The notes beneath the pieces were generated by a model. The model made no database searches and was not told where the DNA came from. It worked only from the letters and a program-made list of their open reading frames with translations. Shown piece by piece: positions 33,692 through 44,412 of a stretch of 64,000 nt of DNA; within the stretch, counting starts at the first letter, position 1; each line of letters starts with the position of its first letter. A program made the translations under genes and the position numbers. Origin of the DNA: Flectonema sp. DT1601 (Eukaryota > Euglenozoa > Diplonemea > Diplonemida > Diplonemidae). The stretch is taken from the NCBI GenBank assembly GCA_964019425.1, contig OZ025795.1, positions 686,001 to 750,000 of the forward strand. The letters run 5' to 3'.

Positions 33692-35863
33692 CTATAAAGA
33701 CGACATGATTGCTTTTATTGCTTTTGAGTCTCCAATAGTTCGACAAAGACTATTTAATGAGCGGTCTGCAGTTATGTTGTCTTCGGTTGAGTTAGTACGA
33801 AGGGTTTTATATCCAAGGCAGACCCTCTTTAAATAGTCTCTCACTGGGGACATTATTTCTGATAAAACAACCACCTGAGTCTGTTTCGCCAAATCTACAG
33901 AATACCAATTTTTTGGAAATGACTGCAACAACTCCGACAATGCTGATGATGAGTTCGTTATCGACGAGAATGAATTCGACGGATAAATACATTCTAAGAA
34001 GTCCAGGTAACCTGACTTACTTATGCAAAATCCAACAGCAATATCCAAACAGCTGTTTTCTGCAATTATATCCTTGAATTCTAAGAAATTACCAATACAC
34101 TTCGTGATTAAACTCACTCTGTCAATCGCAATCTCTAACACCGTTACTTTATTAAAAATAGTACTCTGAGATACATTACCTAAGGTAGAAAAGTCATCCC
34201 TGCTGAAGCTAAATGAGCTTAAATACTTTGAGGGAGTAAATTTAGATATTGAATTCTTTGCAGCCACTCCTACGGAATTTGCTATTGATTTGGGAAGTTG
34301 TTTGTTTGTTAATGAACTGAGGTCAGTTAAAAAGTTAAGCAGCATTCTGGTTTGTTTTTTTGATGTCATTTCATAACACTTTTCAATGATTTCACAAACA
34401 TATGGAACAACAACATCCGCTGTGAGCAGCTCAACTATGGCGTTTCCGTCTTTGGTGTGAAGTGATTTTATTTTACTAATCCAAGTCATGTCTGAAACCT
34501 TTCCGAATCTCATCGAATTACCAACAACAACAGTACTACCAGCAAATGGATCAAGGAGAATTAATTCAGATGTCACACAATGTTCATAACAGAGAGGAAC
34601 ACTCGGATAAGCAACAACTTTATAGGTTTCAGGGGAAGTCTCTTCCCAGCGTTGTAATTGACTGCTAATCAATTCTATTGAGGCGTTTTCTTCCAATAAT
34701 AATTTTTGTTGTTTGTGATATTTTGTTATAATCTCTTCGCAGTCGTATCCTATAAGATTTTCTTCCATTTCTTTTGTTTTATATTCGGTTTTTAAAACAG
34801 TTCCGCTACTACTCCCTGAAAGGATTTCGTATGTCTTTTGATCTTCATCAGTTTTTTGTAAAGTTTTCTGTTGATGATATTTTCCATAAGCCCCTTCTAG
34901 GAGATTATTATTTTCAGTTAGTAGTTTCGATATTGTTTCCTTGTTTGTTTCAATGAAGGAACCTAAGTAATTAAAATATCCCTCTTGGTCTTGTAAAAAG
35001 TGTAATTCAGTTGTTGCGATTCCAGCCTTTGTTTTCAAGTTATCGATAGCATAGTTTCGGTGTGACAGATGTTGTGATAATTGAGCTGCTCGTTGTTTTT
35101 GTGCATCAAGTGTTTGAGATATCCGATTTGATTGAGTTACTAAGACTCTCATTTGAGAATCAAAATCAGGGATTTCAACATAAAAAGGATCAGCAGACGT
35201 CTCCAACGACTGAACAGAGATACCCGCATTCTCAAGTTGTGTAGTATCAAATGATGATTCCTGTTGTTGTTGTAGTTCATCAATTTCATTTAAGGACATT
35301 CCAGTTGTGTCAGGCATTTCATTTTCATATGAAGGGATAGTTGTATTGTAGACGTCATCTTCACCGCCATCAATTGTTGTTGAGAATGAAACTTTTTTTG
35401 GTTTTAAATTATCAAAAGGAATAAACTCCTCGTCTTCATCGATATACTTTGATGATTGCTGTTGTTGTTTTATCTTTCTCTCCATACGAATTTTTGATAT
35501 CTCGGCGGATGTTGGTATTTGATTCTCTTTTTGACTACCATGTTCTGGTTCTGATGGTACCAAGTCTTCAGGTTTCATGAGGTCATTATCTTCTGTTATG
35601 GATGCGATTCGTTCCTTCTCTTGGGCATGTTTTCTATTTTCATCTTTTAATTTTTGAAGAGAGTCTTTGCTGTAAATATCAACTTCATTATCAATTTCAT
35701 TATCTTCTTCTACCGAATGTTTGTAATGATCATCTTTATAAACAGTCGACCTCTTCTTAACTTGTACTTCAGAATCATCCAACCCTTCATCAAATGAAAG
35801 ACCGATAGCTGTTGATTTCTTACTCTTCTTCTTTTTCTTCTTCTTCTTGTCTTCCGGCGACAT
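33692..35863 (-). CDS. PAXBP1: PAXBP1/GCFC-family protein
   Basis: A 723-aa single-exon protein. A Lys run (residues 5-16) precedes GLSFDEGLDDSEVQVKK, the N-terminal signature of the GCFC family (LSFGDDEEGEVFKVKKS in animals). IPTSAEISKIRMERK matches IPDAAFIHAARKKR. The middle is coiled coil with LSHRNYAIDNL and FLQDQEGYF. The C-terminal domain has WEETSPETYKVVAYPSVPLC, ILLDPF, LLNFLTDL and SFPKNWYSVDL, paralleling human PAXBP1 in order. GCFC proteins associate with late spliceosomes, so this joins the splicing genes in the window. A TATCAG lies 13 bases before the ATG. The family call is good; orthology to PAXBP1 versus GCFC2 is not resolved. Confidence 0.8.
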   Translation of the reverse strand: MSPEDKKKKKKKKSKKSTAIGLSFDEGLDDSEVQVKKRSTVYKDDHYKHSVEEDNEIDNEVDIYSKDSLQKLKDENRKHAQEKERIASITEDNDLMKPEDLVPSEPEHGSQKENQIPTSAEISKIRMERKIKQQQQSSKYIDEDEEFIPFDNLKPKKVSFSTTIDGGEDDVYNTTIPSYENEMPDTTGMSLNEIDELQQQQESSFDTTQLENAGISVQSLETSADPFYVEIPDFDSQMRVLVTQSNRISQTLDAQKQRAAQLSQHLSHRNYAIDNLKTKAGIATTELHFLQDQEGYFNYLGSFIETNKETISKLLTENNNLLEGAYGKYHQQKTLQKTDEDQKTYEILSGSSSGTVLKTEYKTKEMEENLIGYDCEEIITKYHKQQKLLLEENASIELISSQLQRWEETSPETYKVVAYPSVPLCYEHCVTSELILLDPFAGSTVVVGNSMRFGKVSDMTWISKIKSLHTKDGNAIVELLTADVVVPYVCEIIEKCYEMTSKKQTRMLLNFLTDLSSLTNKQLPKSIANSVGVAAKNSISKFTPSKYLSSFSFSRDDFSTLGNVSQSTIFNKVTVLEIAIDRVSLITKCIGNFLEFKDIIAENSCLDIAVGFCISKSGYLDFLECIYPSNSFSSITNSSSALSELLQSFPKNWYSVDLAKQTQVVVLSEIMSPVRDYLKRVCLGYKTLRTNSTEDNITADRSLNSLCRTIGDSKAIKAIMSSL

Positions 35864-35963
35864 TTTGTTTTCGCCCTGATATTAGTTAGAATATAATAAA
35901 ATTAAAAAGTTAAGCAATTCAATTTTAACAAAAGCTTCGGATACCATCCAACTGCATGAAGAA

Positions 35964-38266
35964 GAACAGAAGCTACGAAGAGAAGAAGGTATCAAGCTCT
36001 ATTTCAGTTCCCACTGTGTGGGTTCCAGTTGTTTTCCGCAGTTTCTGTGAATCGGTTGTCCCAACCTACAAAGATGAACGAATAGTTTATCATCACCAGA
36101 GCTGAGGAGAAGCATCACAACAACAAAAAGAAGGAAGGAAGGAAGTCATCAGATGGTGGTGCATGTAAAATATCTGCAAACATGACGAATCATGTAAGAA
36201 TGGAGTGATTTGTGTGTGAGTTTGTGTCATCATTTACGAGAAGTATGAAGAAGAACAGAAGCTACGAAGAGAAGAAGGCATCAAGCTCTATTTCAGGTCC
36301 CACTGTGTGGGTTCCAGTTGTTTTCCGCAGTTTCTGTGAATCGGTTGTCCCAACCTACAAAGATGAACGAATAGTTTATCATCACCAGAGCTGAGGAGAA
36401 GCATCACAACAACAAGAAGAAGGAAGGAAGGAAGTCATCAGATGGTGGTGCATGTAAAATATCTGCAAACATGACGAATCATGTAAGAATGGAGTGATTT
36501 GTGTGTGAGTTTGTGTCATCATTTACGAGAAGTATGAAGAAGAACAGAAGCTACGAAGAGAAGAAGGCATCAAGCTCTATTTCAGTTCCCACTGTGTGGG
36601 TTCCAGTTGTTTTCCGCAGTTTCTGTGAATCGGTTGTCCCAACCTACAAAGATGAACGAATAGTTTATCATCACCAGAGCTGAGGAGAAGCATCACAACA
36701 ACAAGAAGAAGGGAAGGAAGGAAGTCATCAGATGGTGGTGCATGTAAAATATCTGCAAACATGATGAATCATGTAAGAATGGAGTGATTTGTGTGTGAGT
36801 TTGTGTCATCATTTACGAGAAGTATGAAGAAGAACAGAAGCTACGAAGAGAAGAAGGCATCAAGCTCTATTTCAGGTCCCACTGTGTGGGTTCCAGTTGT
36901 TTTCCGCAGTTTCTGTGAATCGGTTGTCCCAACCTACAAAGATGAACGAATAGTTTATCATCACCAGAGCTGAGGAGAAGCATCACAACAACAAAAAGAA
37001 GGAAGGAAGGAAGTCATCAGATGGTGGTGCATGTAAAATATCTGCAAACATGACGAATCATGTAAGAATGGAGTGATTTGTGTGTGAGTTTGTGTCATCA
37101 TTTACGAGAAGTATGAAGAAGAACAGAAGCTACGAAGAGAAGAAGGCATCAAGCTCTATTTCAGGTCCCACTGTGTGGGTTCCAGTTGTTTTCCGCAGTT
37201 TCTGTGAATCGGTTGTCCCAACCTACAAAGATGAACGAATAGTTTATCATCACCAGAGCTGAGGAGAAGCATCACAACAACAAGAAGAAGGAAGGAAGGA
37301 AGTCATCAGATGGTGGTGCATGTAAAATATCTGCAAACATGACGAATCATGTAAGAATGGAGTGATTTGTGTGTGAGTTTGTGTCATCATTTACGAGAAG
37401 TATGAAGAAGAACAGAAGCTACGAAGAGAAGAAGGCATCAAGCTCTATTTCAGTTCCCACTGTGTGGGTTCCAGTTGTTTTCCGCAGTTTCTGTGAATCG
37501 GTTGTCCCAACCTACAAAGATGAACGAATAGTTTATCATCACCAGAGCTGAGGAGAAGCATCACAACAACAAAAAGAAGGAAGGAAGGAAGTCATCAGAT
37601 GGTGGTGCATGTAAAATATCTGCAAACATGACGAATCATGTAAGAATGGAGTGATTTGTGTGTGAGTTTGTGTCATCATTTACGAGAAGTATGAAGAAGA
37701 ACAGAAGCTACGAAGAGAAGAAGGCATCAAGCTCTATTTCAGGTCCCACTGTGTGGGTTCCAGTTGTTTTCCGCAGTTTCTGTGAATCGGTTGTCCCAAC
37801 CTACAAAGATGAACGAATAGTTTATCATCACCAGAGCTGAGGAGAAGCATCACAACAACAAGAAGAAGGAAGGAAGGAAGTCATCAGATGGTGGTGCATG
37901 TAAAATATCTGCAAACATGACGAATCATGTAAGAATGGAGTGATTTGTGTGTGAGTTTGTGTCATCATTTACGAGAAGTATGAAGAAGAACAGAAGCTAC
38001 GAAGAGAAGAAGGCATCAAGCTCTATTTCAGTTCCCACTGTGTGGGTTCCAGTTGTTTTCCGCAGTTTCTGTGAATCGGTTGTCCCAACCTACAAAGATG
38101 AACGAATAGTTTATCATCACCAGAGCTGAGGAGAAGCATCACAACAACAAGAAGAAGGGAAGGAAGGAAGTCATCAGATGGTGGTGCATGTAAAATATCT
38201 GCAAACATGATGAATCATGTAAGAATGGAGTGATTTGTGTGTGAGTTTGTGTCATCATTTACGAGA
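35964..38266. repeat. 289-bp tandem satellite, eight copies with higher-order period
   Basis: Eight copies of a 289-290 base unit (core on + GAAGAAGAACAGAAGCTACG). Linked variants mark each copy: CAGTTCCC or CAGGTCCC; ACAAAAAGAAGG, ACAAGAAGAAGG or ACAAGAAGAAGGG; CATGACG or CATGATG. By these markers copy 1 matches 6, 2 matches 7 and 3 matches 8, so the array shows a five-unit (about 1446-base) higher-order period. Each unit carries a 60-codon + strand ORF that ends in TGA. It lies between the PAXBP1 start and the four-TM gene stop, outside any gene model. Confidence 0.96.
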
Positions 38267-38555
38267 GACTCAGACTGCTCAGTTTCATTATATTTCTGTA
38301 AAATGGAGGCGGGTGTGGCTTTCCGTTTAATAAAAAAAACCCAAATCGACAACCTGCTTTGAAAAGTATAAATTAATTGATCAAACGTGTTCTATGTGAC
38401 GGATTCCGCATCTCGAAAAGGAGCAGAACCTAAACAAAGTAAGTAAAACTAAACAGAGACTGCTCTCTGTCTTCTTTGCGAATCGGTGAAAGAACAGCTT
38501 GAGGACGTCAAGATGTTATTAATTGCGGCACAGGAATCTATTTATATTTATATTG
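38267..38555. other. Spacer after the satellite
   Basis: Non-repetitive AT-rich sequence between the 289-bp array and the stop of the four-TM gene. Nothing recognised. Confidence 0.4.
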
Positions 38556-39718
38556 TCATCTATGAGGAAGAGACTCAATAACATTTTCAACTTCCTCTTC
38601 TTCTTCTGTTTCTTCTTCTTCTTCCTCCTCATCATCATCGTCAGTGAAATTATCACTTCCGTCAATTCCATTCTTTCTTCTGACAAGTTCTGTTTATTTA
38701 GTTATTTTTATTTTTTTTTTGTACAAAAAAAAAAAATTAGTTAGCCATCTCACAAATAATAAAAAAAACAAACCATTACAATAGTACTGAAAATACTTAA
38801 ACAGCGCCATGTGGTTTTGCATTGCTAGTCTATTTGATACAGAGTGCAAACAACCAGCACTAATATAAACACTAACATAACCAGATCCAATCAGGAATAG
38901 ACATGCAGTGATAGCAGTCAGAGTAGATGTTGTTAAACAATCAGAACGACTACATTTGTCAGACAGAAGATGATGGCTTTCTGTATAGATAAAGAAGACG
39001 ACTAGTGATAGAAGCCACATTTGTGTAATCCAAAACCGTTGAATCATAGTCGTAGAATCAGTCACAGAACCATAAATTCCAATAAGAGAACTGCTAAGTC
39101 CGAATATTCCAATCGCAACTAACGGAACAGAGACGTCGGATTCCCAACTTCCTTCAGAACTGACTGAACCAGAAACTATTAAACTAAGACTCGATCCAAC
39201 TTGAAACATTGATATTAAGAACAATTGAATGCATCCTTTAGCAACTGCTTCATCTTCAGCACCGCACTTTCTCTTTAACCATCTCCATGTTACTACTTCG
39301 TATTTATCTTTTGTAGGTTCCAATAAATACCTTTCTCCAGTTGATTTCGATTTCAATGCAATTGGTCTCGACAACTGTTATTACGTTGAGATGATGTTGA
39401 AGAGTTTTATTTCATAGAAGTAATCTGGCATACCATTCTCTCAGCTCTCATTTCTTCTCCACACGTGGTTGAAACGATAGCTCTGTGGGCGTCAATAAGT
39501 CCTCTGTTCTTCATGAACTGAGGGAATATTCCTCGTAACCACTGCGTGTGTTTAAAATAAAACCGACTTAATTAAACAAAAAAAAAAAAAAAAGGAAGAA
39601 GACTTTAGAAGATACATACGTGCCAGTGATTTTCATGGATACTCCAATCTGCAGCCAAGTGTAGGACACCATGCTCTTCACCTTTTTGAGTTTCAGAATC
39701 AACGGATTCCACCACCAT
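38556..39718 (-). CDS. Four-transmembrane protein with acidic C-tail
   Basis: Four exons: 39620-39718, 39434-39541, 38774-39374 and 38556-38689, giving 313 aa. Introns of 78, 59 and 84 bases have GTATGT, GTATGC and GTTTGT donors. Exons 1-2 encode a soluble N-terminus (MVVESVDSETQKGEEHG..., WLRGIFPQFMKNRG). Exon 3 has four hydrophobic spans (around CIQLFLISMFQVG, VPLVAIGIFGLSS, MWLLSLVVFFIY and TACLFLIGSGYVS) with a Cys-containing loop before the fourth. Exon 4 gives a tail of about 20 Glu/Asp residues ending ESLPHR. The frame appears to start at a TTG in exon 3, but that is a splice acceptor. Tetraspanin-like topology; no CCG motif, so family unassigned. Confidence 0.8.
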
Positions 39719-39919
39719 TATTTATATCGGTGTGACATGTACTAGGAATAACTGATGGTGATAAGATTTATTAAAGAAAATAGATTACAAACATTTGATA
39801 CTTTGAATGTGATGTCAGCTGATTGCTGAATGAATTCTACGTCAAAAGACGTAACAAAAGAACAGATTGTAAACAAATAAATAAAACAGCAGAAATTGAA
39901 AACAATTTTTGTTTTGTTT

Positions 39920-40870
39920 TCACTTTTGATATCTTCCAAGCAGATAACCTGCTGCGACACCACAAACAACAACACTAATTGTTGATTTTGGAATTGTTGG
40001 AAAAGCAAAGCTTTGAGATGCTTCTTTTTGTTGCTCAATGAGAGCTTCTTCTTGTCGACGACGAACCTTTTTAATGATTCTTGGACCGTCACAGTTGGCT
40101 CTTCCAAGACGGAGGTCATCGAGTGGTTCCGGCACGCGTTCTTCTTTTAGATATTTTGATATGACAGCAGTGATGGTTGGGTTTCCTGATAATAATTTCA
40201 TCCATTTAGTTCGGAGTTCTTTCATTCGATCATCAGGTAGTTGACTTCTTCCAACGATATCAATAACTTTATATATCGCTAGTGCTGAAGCAACTCCAAC
40301 ATTGAATGAATCAGTAAACCCAAACATTGGTAAATATATTCTCAAAGCTGAAGCCTCAAGCATCTCTGGTGATACTCCTTCTGCTTCACTTCCCATTACG
40401 AGTGCAATCTTTGTTGGGATTTTATTATCATAATTAAGATCGAAGTCGCTGTCTAAGCAAACAGCACCAGCACTTAGGTCTGTACTCCATATGGTGTGAC
40501 CTTCTTGTTTGAGTGCTTCAATACACTCAGAAGTGGTCGTAAAATATTTTAATGATAGCCACCGTTCACATCCGCTGGTGACACCAATGCCTTCTCCCCA
40601 TTCAAATTCCTGTCCTCGTCGTTTCTTTTGTTGATTTGCAGGTCTCTTTGGTAGTGTTGGTCGTACTAAATAAACATTCTGAACACCCATTGCTTCAGCT
40701 GTACGTAGAACAGCTTGTGCGTTAAACTCATTTGAACACTTTTCTAATACGAGAGTCACATTTCCAATTCGTCCTTGAAGAACTTTCTCTGCTCGTCGGA
40801 GTCTAACTGGCTCCTCTTCATCAATTGCATCCGACAGCATGTGACCGAAATTCTCTCCTGCCCCAGGCAT
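39920..40870 (-). CDS. SpoU/TrmH-family RNA 2'-O-methyltransferase with C-terminal membrane segment
   Basis: A 316-aa single-exon protein. The three SPOUT motifs are present: NEFNAQAVLRTAEAMGVQNVYLV (motif 1 with Asn and Arg), IALVMGSEAEGVSPEM (motif 2), and LPMFGFTDSFNVGVASALAIY (motif 3). TrmH enzymes methylate the ribose of G18 in tRNA; the RTAEAMG and GSEAEGVS forms fit this subgroup, but rRNA methylases are related. After a basic RRRQEEALIEQQ segment the last 25 residues form a hydrophobic span (STISVVVCGVAAGYLLGRYQK) with a short basic end, a tail-anchor-like feature not typical of TrmH. AACTACAG lies 17 bases before the ATG. Confidence 0.87.
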   Translation of the reverse strand: MPGAGENFGHMLSDAIDEEEPVRLRRAEKVLQGRIGNVTLVLEKCSNEFNAQAVLRTAEAMGVQNVYLVRPTLPKRPANQQKKRRGQEFEWGEGIGVTSGCERWLSLKYFTTTSECIEALKQEGHTIWSTDLSAGAVCLDSDFDLNYDNKIPTKIALVMGSEAEGVSPEMLEASALRIYLPMFGFTDSFNVGVASALAIYKVIDIVGRSQLPDDRMKELRTKWMKLLSGNPTITAVISKYLKEERVPEPLDDLRLGRANCDGPRIIKKVRRRQEEALIEQQKEASQSFAFPTIPKSTISVVVCGVAAGYLLGRYQK

Positions 40871-41380
40871 TGTGTTATTAATGTCAACTGTAGTTTAAAA
40901 ATTAAAATTTTCTTTTTTTTTTTGAGTGTAAACAAGTGACTTTTTATTTCTGCTTTAGTAGTCATGGAGGAACTCCCTGTTTGAAATATAATTACAACAA
41001 ACTGAATAACTTTATTATCAACAAAAGACTATCAACACACTTAACGACCCGATGGTCTACACTACCGAAATGAACTTTTCTGATGATGGAAAATTGCGAT
41101 ATTCGTTTCTACATTTATTCCTTGTTCTTTCTCTTTGGTTATTCTCTTATAGAGAACTGTTTGTTGATCTTAATCTAAACTGTTAAAAAACATACAACAG
41201 GTGTCAATACACCCGTTGTCATTCCAGTGTCCTCTTACAGAGTAAAGCCTCATAGCATGGTTAAAGTCTCTGATATGGTAATAATCTATTGCTGTATTTC
41301 AAGCAAAACCACATCAGATTATCGCAGCATGACTACCTCCTCTGTGAATAGTTTGGCAACATTTCTTCTCGTCGAGGGTC
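40871..41380. other. Intergenic, nothing recognised
   Basis: Spacer between the methyltransferase start and NUP107 stop. The + ORF at 41227-41427 is mostly antisense of the last NUP107 exon and its spacer. No gene supported. Confidence 0.4.
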
Positions 41381-44339
41381 TCACGCAACACCCCTACTTG
41401 ATGATTGCGCAGCAATGTCAGACTTAAAAGCATCAACGCTGTTTTTTTTATATTGTTTCTTCCTATTATTCATGATAAATGATAAGTAAAAGTTCTTAAT
41501 ATTATAAGACAAAATATCATACCGAGCAGCATATGCAACAATACGAGATGCCTGAAGAGCATCTTGAAAACAATTTTCCAGCGACTGCCATTCGCTTACC
41601 TCGTCAGCAACTAACGCGTCGAATATTTTTTCAGAGCTGTTTTGTTGTTTTGTATTGGATTTTTATTCTCTGGTTGCTAAAAGAAAAGTTTTAAGTAATT
41701 ATAATAACATACTCTTCTCCTTCTTTCAAACGATCCTCAACAGATAAATGATCAGCGTAGAGAGCCAGAGCTTCTAAGATTCCCTCAACGATGTCTGGAA
41801 TGACTGCAGCCCGAAGCTGTCTTAATGATTGCTCCCTCTCTTCAAACCAATACTTTGCTTCTGCTAGTGGAAGTGGTTCTAAATCCTTAGCCACAGAAGT
41901 CATATCAACTAGACAAGCAGAATTATCTCTTGAAATCACTCGAAGTGCTTGTCTCTTCATTGTATTACGAGACTTCTTTTCACTGTCAGCCCAGAGAGCG
42001 AATACTTTTTCAAAACGCTGTTTTTGACTTTCCTCAAGACATTGCAACCAGGTAGCTTGAACAGTCACACCGTACTTTGGAGCAGACATCTTCTCCACAG
42101 GCGGGTTGTCTAGAGGTTTTTGTAATGCAGAGTGCTTCCAAGATGAGAGACTAGAGAGAGATGTTTGGATAAGTTCCCAGTGAGAAGCTTCCATACGTTC
42201 GGTGGTAAGTTTAACGAATGCTAATGATGTTTGTTTTTCTGTTAGAATTCGTCTTTGAAACTGTTCATCTACTGCAGTGTAGACTCTGTTAAATAATAAT
42301 CTGAAAGCAGACATAAGTTCTGCAACACCCGCTGCGATATTATCAACCTGATCAACTTCTGAAGAAGACAAACAGTACCGCGACCTGCAATTCAATTCCT
42401 GAATTCGTAATATAATATCTCTACAGAATTGATTAAACATTCTCAATGCGTCTTCACTAAGTACTGGTAAATATGTCATCAGACGAATTGCTTCTGTTTT
42501 ATGTCCAAAAGTAACTTCTTGAGGACCTTCTGCTGATACCGATCCTTGAGACCAACTTCTAACAGTCTCCCACGGTGATGTACTCATTAGTTTACTTGCG
42601 TGATTAAGGACAGCAGCTGTGTTGACATTTAGATTATTAAGTCTACTTACTAACTTTACCAGACATTCATCTGCTTTCTCTGGTGGAGATGTAGTGACCA
42701 GAGATACAACATAGATGCTTGCCAGTTCGATTCCCCTCTTCTCCATTTTTGATGAGATGAATGGAATAGTTGTTAAGAGTAGAGAAGAGTTGTTTGGGTT
42801 CGACTGATACATCTTTTGAGCATATCTCATTAGTGTTGAGTCGAGGAGACTGGAGATATAGTCGTGAGAAGTTCCGGATAACAAATCAGAGAGTAATCCA
42901 TTTCGACATCTCCACAGTAATAGCGCTAGATGAGCAGCGAGTCTGGGGGATACCTCAACAACTTTATTTGATAGTAACTCAAAGACTGCTATCAGAATTG
43001 AAACATCACAACAACGAGAATGTCCGAACAATTGAAGTAATAATGCCTGCAATTGTATTAAACAATCAGACTCACCTCTTTCTACTAACGCTTGTTGAGA
43101 AGCCCCCGCCAAACTATCAAAAAGGGGTTTTGTCTGCTGAATAACAATCTCAGCATCTTCTTCATTATAATCAACATGATCTCTTAGAGTAGGTTGAACA
43201 ACACAGTGAATCATATGCTCTACAGCACCACTTAGTGATGCCCATAATATATCTCTTAGTGTTATTTCTTGTTTTTTATAAGATTTTAGCATTGATTCCT
43301 TCATACCGCTGAGGGCTCCAAATGTTGCGCATTGAGCTTCCCCACCACAGCTCATATTTTCACAAGCAAGTTCTAACATTGAAGCAGAAACACTAAAGTG
43401 GTGAGTGTTTGTACGAGTCTTACCTGTTTCTTCAAGCCTAAGCCTCTGAGTGATTTCAGGTTGTAATGGGACATTAGAAGGAACAATGCTATCATGTACT
43501 CCAGGGATGTGTTGTAACCGTTCAGCTGTTTCTTTCATTAAGGCTGCGGCTATCAAATGTTGTTTACTCTCACAAAGATCTCTTGCTGCTCTAATATGAC
43601 CACATCTAATATGTTGAAGTAAAACTGAGTACAAAGTTCTCTCAGCGTCTTCATCAGCTGGGTGGATAAATGCTTGTTCTCTGTTTGTTTTAATATTTTT
43701 TGAATTTTGTTTCATCGAAACTATGAAAATATAAAAAAACACATACTGTGAAGGGGCATCGAATTCGAGTGAACTAACAAGTTTTCTACGAGTCAAAGGA
43801 CAAGATGAACCACCAAGACCTTCCGATAGGAGAGATGCTGTTGCTGGACGAAAGCCAGGAGGAATGTACTCCTCTACTTTATTATCAATACGACATGTTT
43901 GAGCGTAAACAGATTCTAACCATATAAGAGCGAGAACTATTCTTCTAAAGCTGAAGTCCCAAGAGAGACGAAGAGATACAAGCTGCTTATGTGAAACGGC
44001 CCACCATCTATGTGTTGGTATACTGCTGATGTTAGAGCTTATTTCTGGAGGTGGAAAACAATTACTTGTCGTTAATAAAACATCTTTCAGCATCAACTGA
44101 ACTAATTCCCAGGTATTAATTTCTTCCTGGCATTCAATAGCTGTTTGTGTTCTTGCTTCTCTCTCAGGTCTGCTGTATGGGTCTTCAGAATTACGAATCT
44201 TTTCAAGCAATTCTCGTAGAGGTTCAATATAGTCATTTATTATTGATTCTTCACCTTCTATTGATGTTGATATGGCGAGTCCTTCTTTCTCCTCAAGTCT
44301 TTCTGTGAAGTGTTTATCAGCTGAGAGAAGATCAATCAT
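41381..44339 (-). CDS. NUP107: Nucleoporin of the Nup107/Nup84 family
   Basis: Nup107 is a scaffold member of the Y-complex of the nuclear pore. Four exons: 43747-44339, 41713-43680, 41523-41636 and 41381-41438, giving 910 aa, close to human 925. The protein is alpha-helical throughout. Hallmarks include NTWELVQLMLKD, WWAVSHKQLVSLRLSWDFSFRR, ERTLYSVLLQHIRCGHIRAARDLCESKQHL and LWASLSGAVEHMIH. The first intron is 66 bases, a multiple of three without a stop, so the unspliced frame would read through it and insert 22 odd residues (YVFFYIFIVSMKQ...). Removing it rebuilds DAPSQEQAFIHPADEDAERT. The last two exons complete the C-terminus (DSEKIFDALVADEVSEWQSL). Family call from helix motifs, fairly sure. 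Confidence 0.78.
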
Positions 44340-44412
44340 TTTGTTTGATACCTGTGTTGAGTATAATAATAGTAAGCCTGACTACACTTGAATAAAAAGT
44401 AAAGTAATCTCA

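Noticed and set aside
36212-38129. Repeated 60-codon + ORFs in the 289-bp satellite
   Set aside because: Each unit closes with a TGA and the period is not a multiple of three in all units; it is a by-product of the repeat with no gene context.
39372-39374. Start of the four-TM protein at 39374
   Set aside because: The codon is TTG directly after an AACAG acceptor; two upstream exons extend the frame to an ATG at 39718.
39742-40119. 125-codon minus ORF overlapping the methyltransferase C-terminus
   Set aside because: Out of frame with the SPOUT gene and AT-biased outside the overlap.
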